Shown one piece after another: positions 33,559 to 42,055 of a DNA stretch of 64,000 nt. Position 1 is the first letter of the stretch; every line of letters begins with the position of its first letter. Location: assembly GCF_014854695.1 (NCBI RefSeq), contig NZ_CP027559.1, positions 1 through 64,000 of the forward strand. Direction: 5' to 3'. Made by a program: the position numbers and the translations under genes. The notes beneath the pieces are model-generated. The model saw nothing but the letters and a program-made list of their open reading frames with translations. It had not been told where the DNA came from and ran no database searches. The DNA comes from Rhodococcus rhodochrous. Lineage in GTDB: Bacteria; Actinomycetota; Actinomycetes; Mycobacteriales; Mycobacteriaceae.

Positions 33559-34803
33559 GTGACCGACACACCGACCCTCCGCTCGCAGACCACTGCTCTC
33601 ACCGGCAGCGGTCTGCGGCGGGTGCTGACGGTGCTGTGCCTGACCGAGATCACCAGCTGGGGCATCCTGTACTACGCGTTCCCGGTCCTGTCGGTCTCGA
33701 TCTCTACCGATACCGGCTGGTCGCCCACGTCGATCACCGCGGCGTTCTCGCTCGGTCAGCTCGCCACCGCCGCGGCCGGTATCCCGGTCGGGCGCATCCT
33801 CGACCGGGTCGGACCGCGCGCGATCATGACCGCCGGCTCGGTCCTCGCGGTCCCCGCGCTGGTCCTGATCGCGCTCGCCCCCACGCTGCCGGTGTTCTAC
33901 GCCGGGTGGCTGCTGGCCGGCACCGCGATGGGCGCGGTGCTCTACCCACCCGCGTTCGCCGCCCTGACCCGTTGGTACGGCGACCGCTCCGTCCAGGCTC
34001 TGATGATCCTGACCCTGGCCGCGGGGTTGGCCAGCACCGTCTTCGCACCGTTGACCTCGATGATCGATCAGCATTCGGACTGGCGCACCACCTACCTGAT
34101 TCTCGCGGTGATCCTGGCCGCGATCACGATCCCCGGGCACTGGTGGGGTCTGCGCGGATCCTGGCCCGCCGTGGTCCTACCGGTGGACGGCGCCGCGCAG
34201 CTCGGGCACCGCGAGATCGCCCGCAGTCCCGCGTTCCTCGCGCTGGTGACCGCGTTGGCTCTCGGCGCGTTCACCGCCTTCGCCGGGGTGTTCAACCTGG
34301 TGCCGTTGCTGCTCGAACAGGGCTTCTCCCCATACGTGGCGGCGTTGACGCTCGGACTCGGCGGCGCCGGACAGGTCCTTGGCCGCCTCGGCTACCTGAC
34401 CCTGATCGCCCGCACCAGCGTCCGCGCCCGCATCGTGGTGATCCTCGCCGGGACCGCGGCGACCACCGCGCTGCTCGGCATGGTCACCACCGCCACCGCG
34501 GTGATCGCGGCGGCAATCGGCGCGGGACTGGTGCGTGGATTGTTCACCCTGATCCAGGCCACCGCCATCACCGACCGGTGGGGATCGGCCCATTACGGCC
34601 GTCTCGGCGGGCTGATGTCCGCCCCCATCGTCGTGGTCATGGCGCTGGCGCCGTGGGCGGGAACCGTGCTGGCGACGGCCACCGGCAGTTACGCCACCGC
34701 CTACCTCGTCCTCGCCGTCGTCGCCGCGCTCGCCGCCGTCATCGCGGTCGCGTCCGTGCCGCGCCTGCTCGCCCGTGTCTCCTCTACCGAAGGAACCTCA
34801 TGA
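33559..34803 (+). CDS. MFS exporter of the ars island
   Basis: Major facilitator transporter of 414 residues with twelve predicted helices. It carries the loop motif GRILDRVGPRAIM after helix 2 and LGGAGQVLGRLGYL in the second half. The GTG at 33559 starts six bases after the flavoprotein stop, and its own stop overlaps the next flavoprotein. Being enclosed by two flavoproteins suggests that it exports their product, perhaps an oxidised or organic arsenical. No family member of known substrate is recognised with confidence. Confidence 0.85.
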   Translation: MTDTPTLRSQTTALTGSGLRRVLTVLCLTEITSWGILYYAFPVLSVSISTDTGWSPTSITAAFSLGQLATAAAGIPVGRILDRVGPRAIMTAGSVLAVPALVLIALAPTLPVFYAGWLLAGTAMGAVLYPPAFAALTRWYGDRSVQALMILTLAAGLASTVFAPLTSMIDQHSDWRTTYLILAVILAAITIPGHWWGLRGSWPAVVLPVDGAAQLGHREIARSPAFLALVTALALGAFTAFAGVFNLVPLLLEQGFSPYVAALTLGLGGAGQVLGRLGYLTLIARTSVRARIVVILAGTAATTALLGMVTTATAVIAAAIGAGLVRGLFTLIQATAITDRWGSAHYGRLGGLMSAPIVVVMALAPWAGTVLATATGSYATAYLVLAVVAALAAVIAVASVPRLLARVSSTEGTS

Positions 34804-35876
34804 CCGACTATGACGCCGTCGTCATCGGCGGTGGCCAGTCCGGCCTCGCCGCCGCCCACGCCCTCTCCACCCGCGGCCTGCGCACCGGACTGCTCGAAGC
34901 CGGCGACGAACCCGTCGGGGCCTGGCCGCACTACTACGACAGCCTCACCCTGTTCTCGCCGGCGAAATACAGCGCCCTACCGGGCCTGGCGTTTCCCGGC
35001 GACCCGCAGCGCTATCCGCGGCGCGACGAGGTGATCGACTACCTGCGCCGCTGCGCCGCCGGGCTCGACGTCGACATCGTGACCGGCTCCCGCGTCGAGA
35101 CCGTCACCTGCGACACGGGCGTCTACACCGCCCACACCACCACCGGGAGCAGTGTCACCGCGCCGATCCTGATGGCGGCCACCGGCTACTTCGGATCCCC
35201 GAACACCCCGCCGCTGCCGGGTCTGGACACGTTCGGCGGCACCGTGCTGCACACGAGCGACTACCGCGGCCCCGCTGCGCTGGCCGGGCAGAACATCATC
35301 GTGGTCGGTGCCGGTAACTCGGCGGTGCAGATCGCCACCGAACTCGCAGAGGTCGCTATTGTCACCCTGGCCAGCCGTCGCCCGCCGAAGTTCATGCCGC
35401 AGCGGCCTTTCGGCCGTGATGTGCACTTCTGGCTGACGGTCACCGGGTTCGATCGTGCTCCTCTCGGGCCGCTGCTGCGCACCCCGCCGACCCAGCAGGT
35501 GCTCGACACCGGCCGTTACCGCCGCGCCCTTGCCAGCGACAACCCGCAGCCGCGGCCGCTGTTCACCGGTCTCGACGGCGACCGTGTCACCTGGCCCGAC
35601 GGCGCCACCACCACTGCCGACACTCTCGTGCTGGGCACCGGCTATCGCCCGCACCTGCCGTATCTGACCGGCCTCGGCGCTCTCGACGGCAGCGACCGGC
35701 CTCTCCACCGGCAGGGCGTCTCGACCACCCACGCCGGTCTCGGGTATGTCGGTCTCGAATGGCAACGTAGCCTGTCGTCGGCGTCGCTGCGGGGTGTCGG
35801 CCGCGACGCCGATCGGGTCGCCGGCCGTGTGGTCGCTGCCGCTCGGGCCCGCCGCGCACTGCCGATCGGTCCCTGA
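34800..35876 (+). CDS. ArsO-like flavin-containing monooxygenase
   Basis: A 358-residue FAD/NADPH enzyme. The FAD motif VVIGGGQSGLAAAHAL starts the chain, GYFGSPNTPPLPGL and the NADPH motif IIVVGAGNSAVQIA (about 166) follow, and LGTGYRPHLPYL lies near the C-terminus. This is the layout of ArsO and other small flavin monooxygenases seen in ars operons. The ATG overlaps the MFS stop. A terminator hairpin follows at 35934. Substrate is unproved; oxidation of trivalent arsenicals is the common proposal. Confidence 0.88.
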   Translation: MTDYDAVVIGGGQSGLAAAHALSTRGLRTGLLEAGDEPVGAWPHYYDSLTLFSPAKYSALPGLAFPGDPQRYPRRDEVIDYLRRCAAGLDVDIVTGSRVETVTCDTGVYTAHTTTGSSVTAPILMAATGYFGSPNTPPLPGLDTFGGTVLHTSDYRGPAALAGQNIIVVGAGNSAVQIATELAEVAIVTLASRRPPKFMPQRPFGRDVHFWLTVTGFDRAPLGPLLRTPPTQQVLDTGRYRRALASDNPQPRPLFTGLDGDRVTWPDGATTTADTLVLGTGYRPHLPYLTGLGALDGSDRPLHRQGVSTTHAGLGYVGLEWQRSLSSASLRGVGRDADRVAGRVVAAARARRALPIGP

Positions 35877-35933
35877 CTAGCGCTGCGTCCACACGTGGCC
35901 GGGCAATGGTGACATCGTGGAAGGCACCCCGCT

Positions 35934-35950
35934 CGCCCCCTCTGGGGGCG
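35934..35950 (+). terminator. rho-independent terminator of the flavoprotein operon
   Basis: CGCCCCC-TCT-GGGGGCG is a perfect 7-bp stem with a 3-base loop, followed by GGTTTACCTTTTT. It lies about 60 bp after the last ars gene. Confidence 0.75.
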
Positions 35951-36046
35951 GGTTTACCTTTTTCTCGTGCGTTCCGTCGCAGGGCCGGGGCAGTGGGCGG
36001 CGTGTCTGCCGTCCACTGACGGCATCCGCCGTTTACCATCTACCCA

Positions 36047-36286
36047 ATGAGAACCCGCGTCGTCGAACGGGTTCCGCCCGACACGACCGCGGGAGCGGCG
36101 CTGATGGACATGGACGGACAGTTACATCAACTGGCGTGGCAACTCCAGCACAACGGACACGACTGGAGTGAGATCGCTGCTGAACTCGGCTGCGACGAGA
36201 CTGTCGCCCGAGCCATGGCCGACCGGTACCTCGCCGACTCCGAGTCTCGAGCACAGAAGGACCAGTTCTCGCTGTTCGATCTCTGA
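36047..36286 (+). CDS. small HTH-like hypothetical protein
   Basis: This 79-residue protein contains LAWQLQHNGHDWSEIAAELG followed by CDETVARAMADRYL, which reads like a helix-turn-helix of the sigma-region type. The ribosome site is weak. It lies between the ars island and the plasmid backbone with a 3' non-coding stretch up to 36620 in which I see nothing. Function is unknown. Confidence 0.6.
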   Translation: MRTRVVERVPPDTTAGAALMDMDGQLHQLAWQLQHNGHDWSEIAAELGCDETVARAMADRYLADSESRAQKDQFSLFDL

Positions 36287-36620
36287 GTGGCGTACGTCAT
36301 TCCGAGATTTCTGCTGCTACACCAGCCGTCCGGTGCTCCGCGACACGACAATCCACAAACCCACTGCAGGGCAGAAGTTCCCGAAGTGCGTCTCGAGCGT
36401 CGATATTGCACGGTGAAGCCCACCAGGTGGTGCGAAATCATGGTTGCGACGCCCGGGCTGCGCTGGGCTGATCCGCCCGGTACCAGTCCCGGCCGATCTC
36501 GCCGAACTGGGCACAGGATACACAACAACTGACGCCGTACAAGCCTCTGACCAGCGCACACCGGAGTAGAGGGTAGATAACGAACGGGCACCGACTGGGG
36601 CCACACCGGGTGGTCGTGGG

Positions 36621-36830
36621 ATGGACACCGTGCACCTGCGCGACGGCACTGCGCCCCTCCGGGCCACCGGACACCGCACCTACCTGTGCAGCGTCTGCGA
36701 TGCGGAGATCCTCATTCCACCCCATACGGGGCCACCGTTCTCCGGGGTGCAGTGGCCACCGCGACAGACACAGGAACAGCCGCGGCCGGCTCTTCAGGTA
36801 AGTGAGCCGGCCGGATCGCAGACGCGGTGA
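36621..36830 (+). CDS. hypothetical zinc-ribbon-like small protein
   Basis: A 69-residue frame with one CSVCDAEIL knuckle near residue 23 and a Pro/Gln-rich tail. The ATG at 36621 lies just after GTGGTCGTGGG, a poor ribosome site. It may be a real small protein of the plasmid backbone or a chance frame. Confidence 0.35.
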   Translation: MDTVHLRDGTAPLRATGHRTYLCSVCDAEILIPPHTGPPFSGVQWPPRQTQEQPRPALQVSEPAGSQTR

Positions 36831-36905
36831 CCCGGCAGGACCCAGAAAATTAGCTTCGCTGAAATTATAGTGTGAACTGGGAAAACGGCACGTCCCGTTC
36901 TGTCG

Positions 36906-37095
36906 TGTCGATCGGAGAAGCACCACCACGAAGCCCGGCGACCAGAGGAAGGTCAGCGCACGCGGCACGTTCGTGTTCACCGTCAAAGACATCGATGAGG
37001 ACACCGGCCTGGCCATGATCGAGGTCAACGCCGACAGCCCGCTCACGTACCCGCGGCCGGCGCGTCTGACCGATCTCGTGCCCGTCGAGGACTGA
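36906..37095 (+). other. gene fragment without start codon
   Basis: A frame ending at a TGA at 37093-37095 reads KVSARGTFVFTVKDIDEDTG, then a further stretch closing with PARLTDLVPVED. It looks like the end of a real acidic protein, but there is no ATG or GTG in frame after the preceding stop. It is probably the remnant of a gene cut by recombination. Confidence 0.35.
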
Positions 37096-37226
37096 CTGCG
37101 AGAGCTCTTCCTCCTGCCGGTCGCTTCCGCTTCACCTGTTTGGTACCGATACGCGTTTCCGCTACGGTGACCGCTGCAATCACCCGAGTTCCCCGACAGG
37201 TGAGTGATTCCCTGACGGGTCGAAGG

Positions 37227-37257
37227 ATGGTCCCCGGCGCCCCCCGCCGGGGACCAT
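37227..37257. terminator. strong hairpin, probable bidirectional terminator
   Basis: ATGGTCCCCGGC and GCCGGGGACCAT form a perfect 12-bp stem around a 7-base loop. CACCTTTTCTG follows on the plus strand. Confidence 0.65.
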
Positions 37258-37314
37258 CACCTTTTCTGCTGCTGGGCTGCGTGCAGCGGACGACACCATG
37301 GCTACTCTCGGCGC

Positions 37315-37488
37315 GTGGAGGACAGGACGCGAGCTATCGGCGATGCCGCCGATGCGATGACCGACGAGGAGCTCGAAACCGCGATCGCGGCACTGCACGC
37401 CCGTGAGCGGGAACTTCTCGTCGCCGGGGACAAGCGAAGCGGCGTTCGATCTGATGGGGGACGAAGTTCGTGCTGCTCTCCACGCTAG
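37315..37488 (+). CDS. small acidic hypothetical protein
   Basis: A 57-residue frame from a GTG at 37315. The first 43 residues are helical and acidic (AMTDEELETAIAALHARERELL), and the last 14 are Ser/Gly/Cys-rich and look unordered. No clear ribosome site is seen. The 170 bases after it hold nothing recognisable. Confidence 0.35.
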   Translation: MEDRTRAIGDAADAMTDEELETAIAALHARERELLVAGDKRSGVRSDGGRSSCCSPR

Positions 37489-37656
37489 AGGTCGGCGGAG
37501 GTAGCCGACTTTCGTACGCATTCTGTTTTTCTTGCTTTTCTGTCTGCTGCGGTATTCGTATAGCGGTCTGCGGAGCAGATTCGTACAGGGCCACTGCGCG
37601 CCGACATATCCCTCTCGGTGGCCGTTCAGGGTTCAGCGCGGCGCAGCCGCTTTCGA

Positions 37657-37749
37657 TCATGAGCTCACGCGGGCCACCCGGGCGCGGTAGTCGTGACCGG
37701 CGGCGCGCAGTGCGGCGGCGAGTTCCGTTCGCGTGACTCGCTGTGCCAT
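37657..37749 (-). CDS. 30-residue small protein coupled to the upstream gene
   Basis: An ATG at 37749 overlaps the stop of the upstream frame as TGATG. The 30 residues begin MAQRVTRTELAAALRAAGHD and are basic and helical. The sequence and the overlap suggest a real coupled peptide, but it may equally be the remnant of a longer gene. Confidence 0.4.
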   Translation of the reverse strand: MAQRVTRTELAAALRAAGHDYRARVARVSS

Positions 37750-37885
37750 CAGCTCTGTGGCGTTGCTGTCGGTGATCGGGTGGGGGTGCGGACGACGGCG
37801 GCGTAGCGGATGCGTTCTTCGAGCTCGTCCGGTTCGTGGGCCGGCTGGTTATCGAGGTATGAGCTGGTGATGACCTCGATGGGGG
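37749..37885 (-). pseudogene. frameshifted C-terminal part of the gene at 37849-38529
   Basis: In the second frame, downstream of a run of five C on the minus strand (37881-37885), good coding sequence continues: PIEVITSSYLDNQPAHEPDE, then LEERIRYAAVVR, to a stop at 37749. Deleting one C would join it smoothly to QIAQEHG of the main frame and add about 45 residues. Confidence 0.65.
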
Positions 37886-38529
37886 CCGTGCTCCTGGGCG
37901 ATCTGGCGGGCGCTGGCGGTGAATGCGGAGATATAGGCGGCGCGGTCGCTGTCTTCGAGTTCGTCGACGGCGAGCTGTTCGTCGGCCAGGGCATCCGACT
38001 CGCCGCTCTCGTCATCCACCTCGAGCATGCGCCCGTTGATCTCGTCGAATGCCTCTTGTGCAAGATCGACCAACCCGAAGCGGTCCCATTCTTCGTCGAT
38101 GTCGAGCGGGACGCGCACCGGCTCGGTACGTCGCGCAGGAAGATCCTCTTCCGCTGCGGCACCGGTGATGAGCCGGTGGATCAGGTCGGCCTCCCACGAG
38201 GTTGGCCTGCCGCGGAGCAATCCTTCGACCGATCCCATGTTGGCGGCGACAACGACCAGAATGTCGGCGAGGGTATCGGCGAAGTCGACCTGTGAGCCGT
38301 CGCTGCGGGCGCTTCGGGCGATGGCGGTCAGAGCGTCTATGGCGGCCGCTTTGGTCTGCGGGTCGATTCCGGTGATCGAGGGCCGCCGCTTCCCAGCACG
38401 GGCCGGCGGTGCGGTGGGGGTGCTGGTGGCGCTTTCGGAGACGGCCCGAAGTGCGTCGGGAAAGGTGGTGCCGGGGTGCGCGGCTTGGTACGCGCGGGCG
38501 GCCTTCTTGCGGGCAGAGTTCTTCGTCAT
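37849..38529 (-). CDS. plasmid backbone hypothetical protein, probably frameshifted at the C-terminus
   Basis: A 226-residue protein beginning MTKNSARKKAARAYQAAHPG, a start often seen on actinobacterial plasmid proteins. It then has a Pro-rich linker, a helical central part with ADTLADILVVVAANMGSVEG, and an acidic C-terminal part. The frame ends soon after a G/C homopolymer at 37881; the natural C-terminus seems to lie in the next frame (see 37749-37885). Function is unknown. Confidence 0.75.
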   Translation of the reverse strand: MTKNSARKKAARAYQAAHPGTTFPDALRAVSESATSTPTAPPARAGKRRPSITGIDPQTKAAAIDALTAIARSARSDGSQVDFADTLADILVVVAANMGSVEGLLRGRPTSWEADLIHRLITGAAAEEDLPARRTEPVRVPLDIDEEWDRFGLVDLAQEAFDEINGRMLEVDDESGESDALADEQLAVDELEDSDRAAYISAFTASARQIAQEHGPHRGHHQLIPR

Positions 38530-38744
38530 GGCGTCTTCCGTTCACAGCATGCGTGATGGCTGCCCGCATCGGTCATCACTGGTGGACGACGGTAGGCGCA
38601 GATGGTTGCAGATCCGGGGGACCTTGCCCTCGCAATGCTGGCCGTGGTGATGCGGGCACCAATGGCAGCGTCGGGGTCAGCCGTGCAACGCGGCTCTACG
38701 CCAGTAATAACACGGCTGCCCGACACCTTCGCCCCTCGTCGGTC

Positions 38745-40661
38745 CTATAGCTGCGGCCCGAGGTGCAGATCGGGTGTGGATGGTTGGTGTTCATGTATGG
38801 CCGGAGGTCGGCTGTTCGGTTGTGGTGGTGTGTGGTGGACCTGCGGTGGTCCGTGGAGGGCCTTCACTGTTGAGAGCGAACTCTGCTCCTCCCCTACCTC
38901 GTCGGCATGCGTGAGATTCCGGTGCGGCTCGCCGTCGGCGGGATTCGGTTTCGCTGCCTCTGGGGCATCGTCGGTCCTGGTCGACGTGGCGTGACGGGGT
39001 TCCTCGGCCACCGGGATTGCGGTGGTCAGCGGCTCGTAGGTCTCGTTGCGTTCCGGGGAATTCTCCAGCAGGGCGTAGCTGCGGTGGGCCAGCACATCCC
39101 AGTGCTTCTCGTACCGTTGCGCGGCGTCGACCGTGCCGAGGTCCGGGGCGGCGGCGGGGAGCTCGGTGGTGATGGCACGGGCGAGTTCGGCGGCGAAGGC
39201 TTCCCGGCCGGCAACTCGCATAGCGTCCTCGAGGGCCGGGTCCGGTTCGATGCCTTCGGGGGGATCATCGTGGTAGTTCGCTGCGTGGGTGGCGGCACGG
39301 AGCGCTTCGGGGTCGATGGTGCGCCAGTCGATCGTGCGGTCGGGGCGGTCGTGGACGAGCTGGTCGGTCATGAGTACGACGGCGACCGACTGGACGCCTT
39401 CGGTTTCCTCCTGGATGGCGGCAATGTGGCGTCCGAGCTGGTGGGGGTCGGTGAGAGTGTTCTCGTCCGGGGCGGCGATCACCGGGCTGGTGTAGGCGGA
39501 GGTGTCGCTGACGATCGGCATGAAGTCGGTGTGCAGCTCACGGTGGATGACACTTGCGTGTAGTTCGCTGCCGTCCCCGGTGATTTCGCGGTGGGCGAGG
39601 TAGTCGGCGGTCCGCAGTGCCAACTCCCAGGTGATGAAGCGGCGCAGCCGGGCGGGGTCGCGCTCGTCGAAGGCATTGACCGGGGCTCCGGTGTCGTAGC
39701 GCATGGTGTTCTTGCCTGCTGCCGGGTCGAACAGGTCCTTGTAGCGGTGGTTCGGCTCGGGGAGTGCTGCGGCAGCGCGTTCGGCCGCGAGGGTGGAGGT
39801 GCCCTCGAGGATCCGGCGTACGGCGGCATCGTGTTCGGGACCGTAGTCGGTGCGTTCGGCCAGGTTCAGGCCGATGCGGACCAGGGCGTGAGCGTTGTCG
39901 AGTTCGGCTCCGCTCAAGGATCGCTCGCGGGGGATCTCCCGGAAGGTCTGGAAGGCCGTGTAGGGGCCGCTGCGATCACGGTCGTAGTCGCGCAGCATTG
40001 TCATATGGGTGGTCAAAGACAGCACTGGTCGACCTGGGGTGGGCTGGGCAGGGACGTATCCGGTGTTCGGTACGACCGCCGGGGCGAGAACGTCGGCGAG
40101 CAGTCTGGGATCTCCGGTCTCGGCGGTGATGTAGCGGGCCGCCGATAGGGCAGCGAGGTCGACACGTGCGGTGTCGATCTGCCATCCGGCCCGGTCTGCG
40201 ATGCGGCGGAACAGCTCGTACTGCGTCCGAGAGTTCCCGTCCGGGAAGGGATGAATCTCCGTCAAGCGTGACCAGTAATCGGCCAGACGGGTGACGAAGG
40301 TGTGGTGGTCGAGTCCGGTCAGGTTGTTCTCGGCGGCGAGATCGGCGAACAGTTCGTCGACGTCGGCGGTGGTGTCCTCGGGGCTCGAGTGGGCGATCGG
40401 CAGATTGCCCTGGGTGGTGGGCACCGTTTTGTACTGGCCGGCCCAGGCGTACAGGCCGTCGAAGGATCGCCGGTGTATCTCGCGTAGGAACTCTCCGGTG
40501 AAGGTGCTCGGCGAGGGAACGTCCGCGAATTCGTACATCGCCTGCGTGAACAGGCGTTTTTCGATTCTGTCGAGTGTTGGGGTGTCGGTGATGCCGAGAA
40601 GGTTCACTCGCGTGTCGGTTCCGGGGATGTAGCCCTCGATCGGGAGCGACGAGGCGGTCAT
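38745..40661 (-). CDS. fic: large Fic-domain protein
   Basis: Predicted AMP-transferase or related nucleotidyl enzyme, 638 residues. The Fic domain fills about 1-200 with the active motif HPFPDGNSR at 137-145; the usual G/K before R is Ser. The remaining 430 residues are helical and end in a disordered Pro/His-rich tail. The ATG at 40661 overlaps the stop of a 77-residue upstream gene (ATGA), the layout of Fic toxin and antitoxin pairs. No clear inhibitory S/TxxxE(G/N) helix was found in either protein, so the toxin-antitoxin reading is tentative. Confidence 0.88.
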   Translation of the reverse strand: MTASSLPIEGYIPGTDTRVNLLGITDTPTLDRIEKRLFTQAMYEFADVPSPSTFTGEFLREIHRRSFDGLYAWAGQYKTVPTTQGNLPIAHSSPEDTTADVDELFADLAAENNLTGLDHHTFVTRLADYWSRLTEIHPFPDGNSRTQYELFRRIADRAGWQIDTARVDLAALSAARYITAETGDPRLLADVLAPAVVPNTGYVPAQPTPGRPVLSLTTHMTMLRDYDRDRSGPYTAFQTFREIPRERSLSGAELDNAHALVRIGLNLAERTDYGPEHDAAVRRILEGTSTLAAERAAAALPEPNHRYKDLFDPAAGKNTMRYDTGAPVNAFDERDPARLRRFITWELALRTADYLAHREITGDGSELHASVIHRELHTDFMPIVSDTSAYTSPVIAAPDENTLTDPHQLGRHIAAIQEETEGVQSVAVVLMTDQLVHDRPDRTIDWRTIDPEALRAATHAANYHDDPPEGIEPDPALEDAMRVAGREAFAAELARAITTELPAAAPDLGTVDAAQRYEKHWDVLAHRSYALLENSPERNETYEPLTTAIPVAEEPRHATSTRTDDAPEAAKPNPADGEPHRNLTHADEVGEEQSSLSTVKALHGPPQVHHTPPQPNSRPPAIHEHQPSTPDLHLGPQL

Positions 40662-40891
40662 TTCTCGGGGCGCTCCCCGCGTCGGAACTCGTTGAGGATG
40701 TCCTCGCGGGTGAGTCCGGCCTCGATCTGCTCGATGATGTCTCGGGGATCTTCGCCGCCGAGGTCGCCCGCCATCGCGCAAGCGGCGCGGATGTGCTGTG
40801 CGATGGTCTCGCGTGTCACCTCCTCGCCGAAGGGGGCGAGTCGTTCACGTAGGGACGGGTTTTCGGTCGTGTCGTCGTCCATGTCGGTCAT
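40658..40891 (-). CDS. 77-residue protein coupled to fic, possible antitoxin
   Basis: An acidic helical protein (SLRERLAPFGEEVTRETIAQ, then a central acidic stretch and a basic RRGERPEK end). The ATG at 40891 has GGGGAGACC upstream, and its stop overlaps the fic start. VbhA-type antitoxins occupy the same place, but the S/TxxxE(G/N) inhibitory motif is not evident, so it could simply be a backbone protein. Confidence 0.65.
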   Translation of the reverse strand: MTDMDDDTTENPSLRERLAPFGEEVTRETIAQHIRAACAMAGDLGGEDPRDIIEQIEAGLTREDILNEFRRGERPEK

Positions 40892-40964
40892 GGTCTCCCC
40901 TGTTGGTGTGGTGTGGTTCGGACGTGGGGCGGGATCGGCCGCGGATCCCCTCCCCCACTGGTGT

Positions 40965-41522
40965 TCACGTTGTGGCTCCGACAGTAGGCGCACTCCCGAG
41001 TCGGGCGCGTACACGCTCGAGGCGTCGGGCGGCGGCGCGCTGGACACGGCCGATGGCGACCATGTGGTCGAACAGGTCGGCTTCGGGCAGGGTTTCGGCG
41101 GCTTCGGTGATGGCGGCTCCGGCGGTGCGAAAGCTGCGGCGGTAGGCGGCGCTGATGACGGCATGGGCGTAGTAGGGCGCGGCGGTGGGATCGGCGCCGG
41201 CGGTGGTGGCGGTGGTCAGGGCGTAGGCGAGTCGGCGGCCGTGGTGACCGGCGAGCCGACCGTGGCGCTCGAGGTGGGCCAGGACCATTGCGGGGTCGTG
41301 GGGCTGGCCGGTGTTCATCAGTGCGGCGATGGCGTCGAACAGTTCGGCGTGGAGTGGCTGGTGGAAGTCGTCGGTGGTGAGCAGGTCCACGATGTCGGCG
41401 GCTGCGGCGCGGGTGGCGAACAGCAGCGCGCACAGCAGCAGGGTTTCGGTGTCGGCGTCTGGGGGCGCGAACTCGTCGGCGCTGAGGTAGCGGTCGAGAT
41501 CGGTCTGGTCGGTGACGGTCAT
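40965..41522 (-). CDS. DnaB N-terminal domain protein
   Basis: A 185-residue protein that matches only the N-terminal helical domain of the replicative helicase (ADTETLLLCALLFATRAAAA, FHQPLHAELFDAIAAL, HLERHGRLAG). The helicase motor is absent. It may bind or load the host helicase at the plasmid origin. The ATG overlaps the stop of the upstream 90-residue gene, and it is about 74 bp before the fic partner gene. Confidence 0.85.
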   Translation of the reverse strand: MTVTDQTDLDRYLSADEFAPPDADTETLLLCALLFATRAAAADIVDLLTTDDFHQPLHAELFDAIAALMNTGQPHDPAMVLAHLERHGRLAGHHGRRLAYALTTATTAGADPTAAPYYAHAVISAAYRRSFRTAGAAITEAAETLPEADLFDHMVAIGRVQRAAARRLERVRARLGSAPTVGATT

Positions 41523-41791
41523 GTGCTGATCCGTTCGTCGAGGGCGTCGGCGATGTCGAGCACGGGAGTCGGGTCGGGGTGGCCGATTGCCGAGTGGCCG
41601 ATGGCGGCGCGAGCGATGACGCTTCCGTCGATGGTGATGGTGACTGCGCTACCGGCGGGCGCACCGTAGGCGAGCGCGAGCGTGCGCGCTGCTTCGGCGG
41701 CGTCGGAGGCGGCGGCCGCGTGGGTGAAGGTGCAGCCAGAATCGGAGCGCGCAACGGTGGGCGCGGTCAGCGTGACGGTCCAGACGATCAT
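41519..41791 (-). CDS. hypothetical protein of the DnaB-N/fic operon
   Basis: A 90-residue protein with an Ala-rich helical centre (THAAAASDAAEAARTLALAY) between two short beta-rich ends. Its ATG follows AAGGAGC. It is the first gene of the operon that leads to fic and lies behind a seven-unit 11-bp repeat array. Function is unknown. Confidence 0.7.
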   Translation of the reverse strand: MIVWTVTLTAPTVARSDSGCTFTHAAAASDAAEAARTLALAYGAPAGSAVTITIDGSVIARAAIGHSAIGHPDPTPVLDIADALDERIST

Positions 41792-41845
41792 TGCGGCGCT
41801 CCTTCGGCTTGACGAGGTTTCCCCAGGTACTCATCCATTGTCGCT

Positions 41846-41922
41846 TAATTATCATGCTTTGTGAAGCCTTTTCGATGTGTTTTACATGATTGTATGGTTG
41901 TTTTTTGATTCTTTTGTGATGC
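41846..41922 (-). repeat. array of seven phased 11-bp repeats (CATCAAAA core)
   Basis: On the minus strand seven 11-bp units follow without gap: GCATCACAAAA, GAATCAAAAAA, then four weaker or inverted units including ACATCGAAAAG and GCTTCACAAAG. The array ends about 55 bp before the gene at 41791 and covers its promoter region. The same unit occurs in five other arrays on this backbone. Confidence 0.75.
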
Positions 41923-42055
41923 GTAGGTGAGGACCGTGCCGGAGCCGTCGACCGAGGTTCGATGCCCCGGTCGACGGCCATGCGTGCCGGGGCCGGCACC
42001 CGGCGAGTGGCCTGGCCCGGTGGGCGGCCGACACGACCGCCCACCGGGAGGGGCG

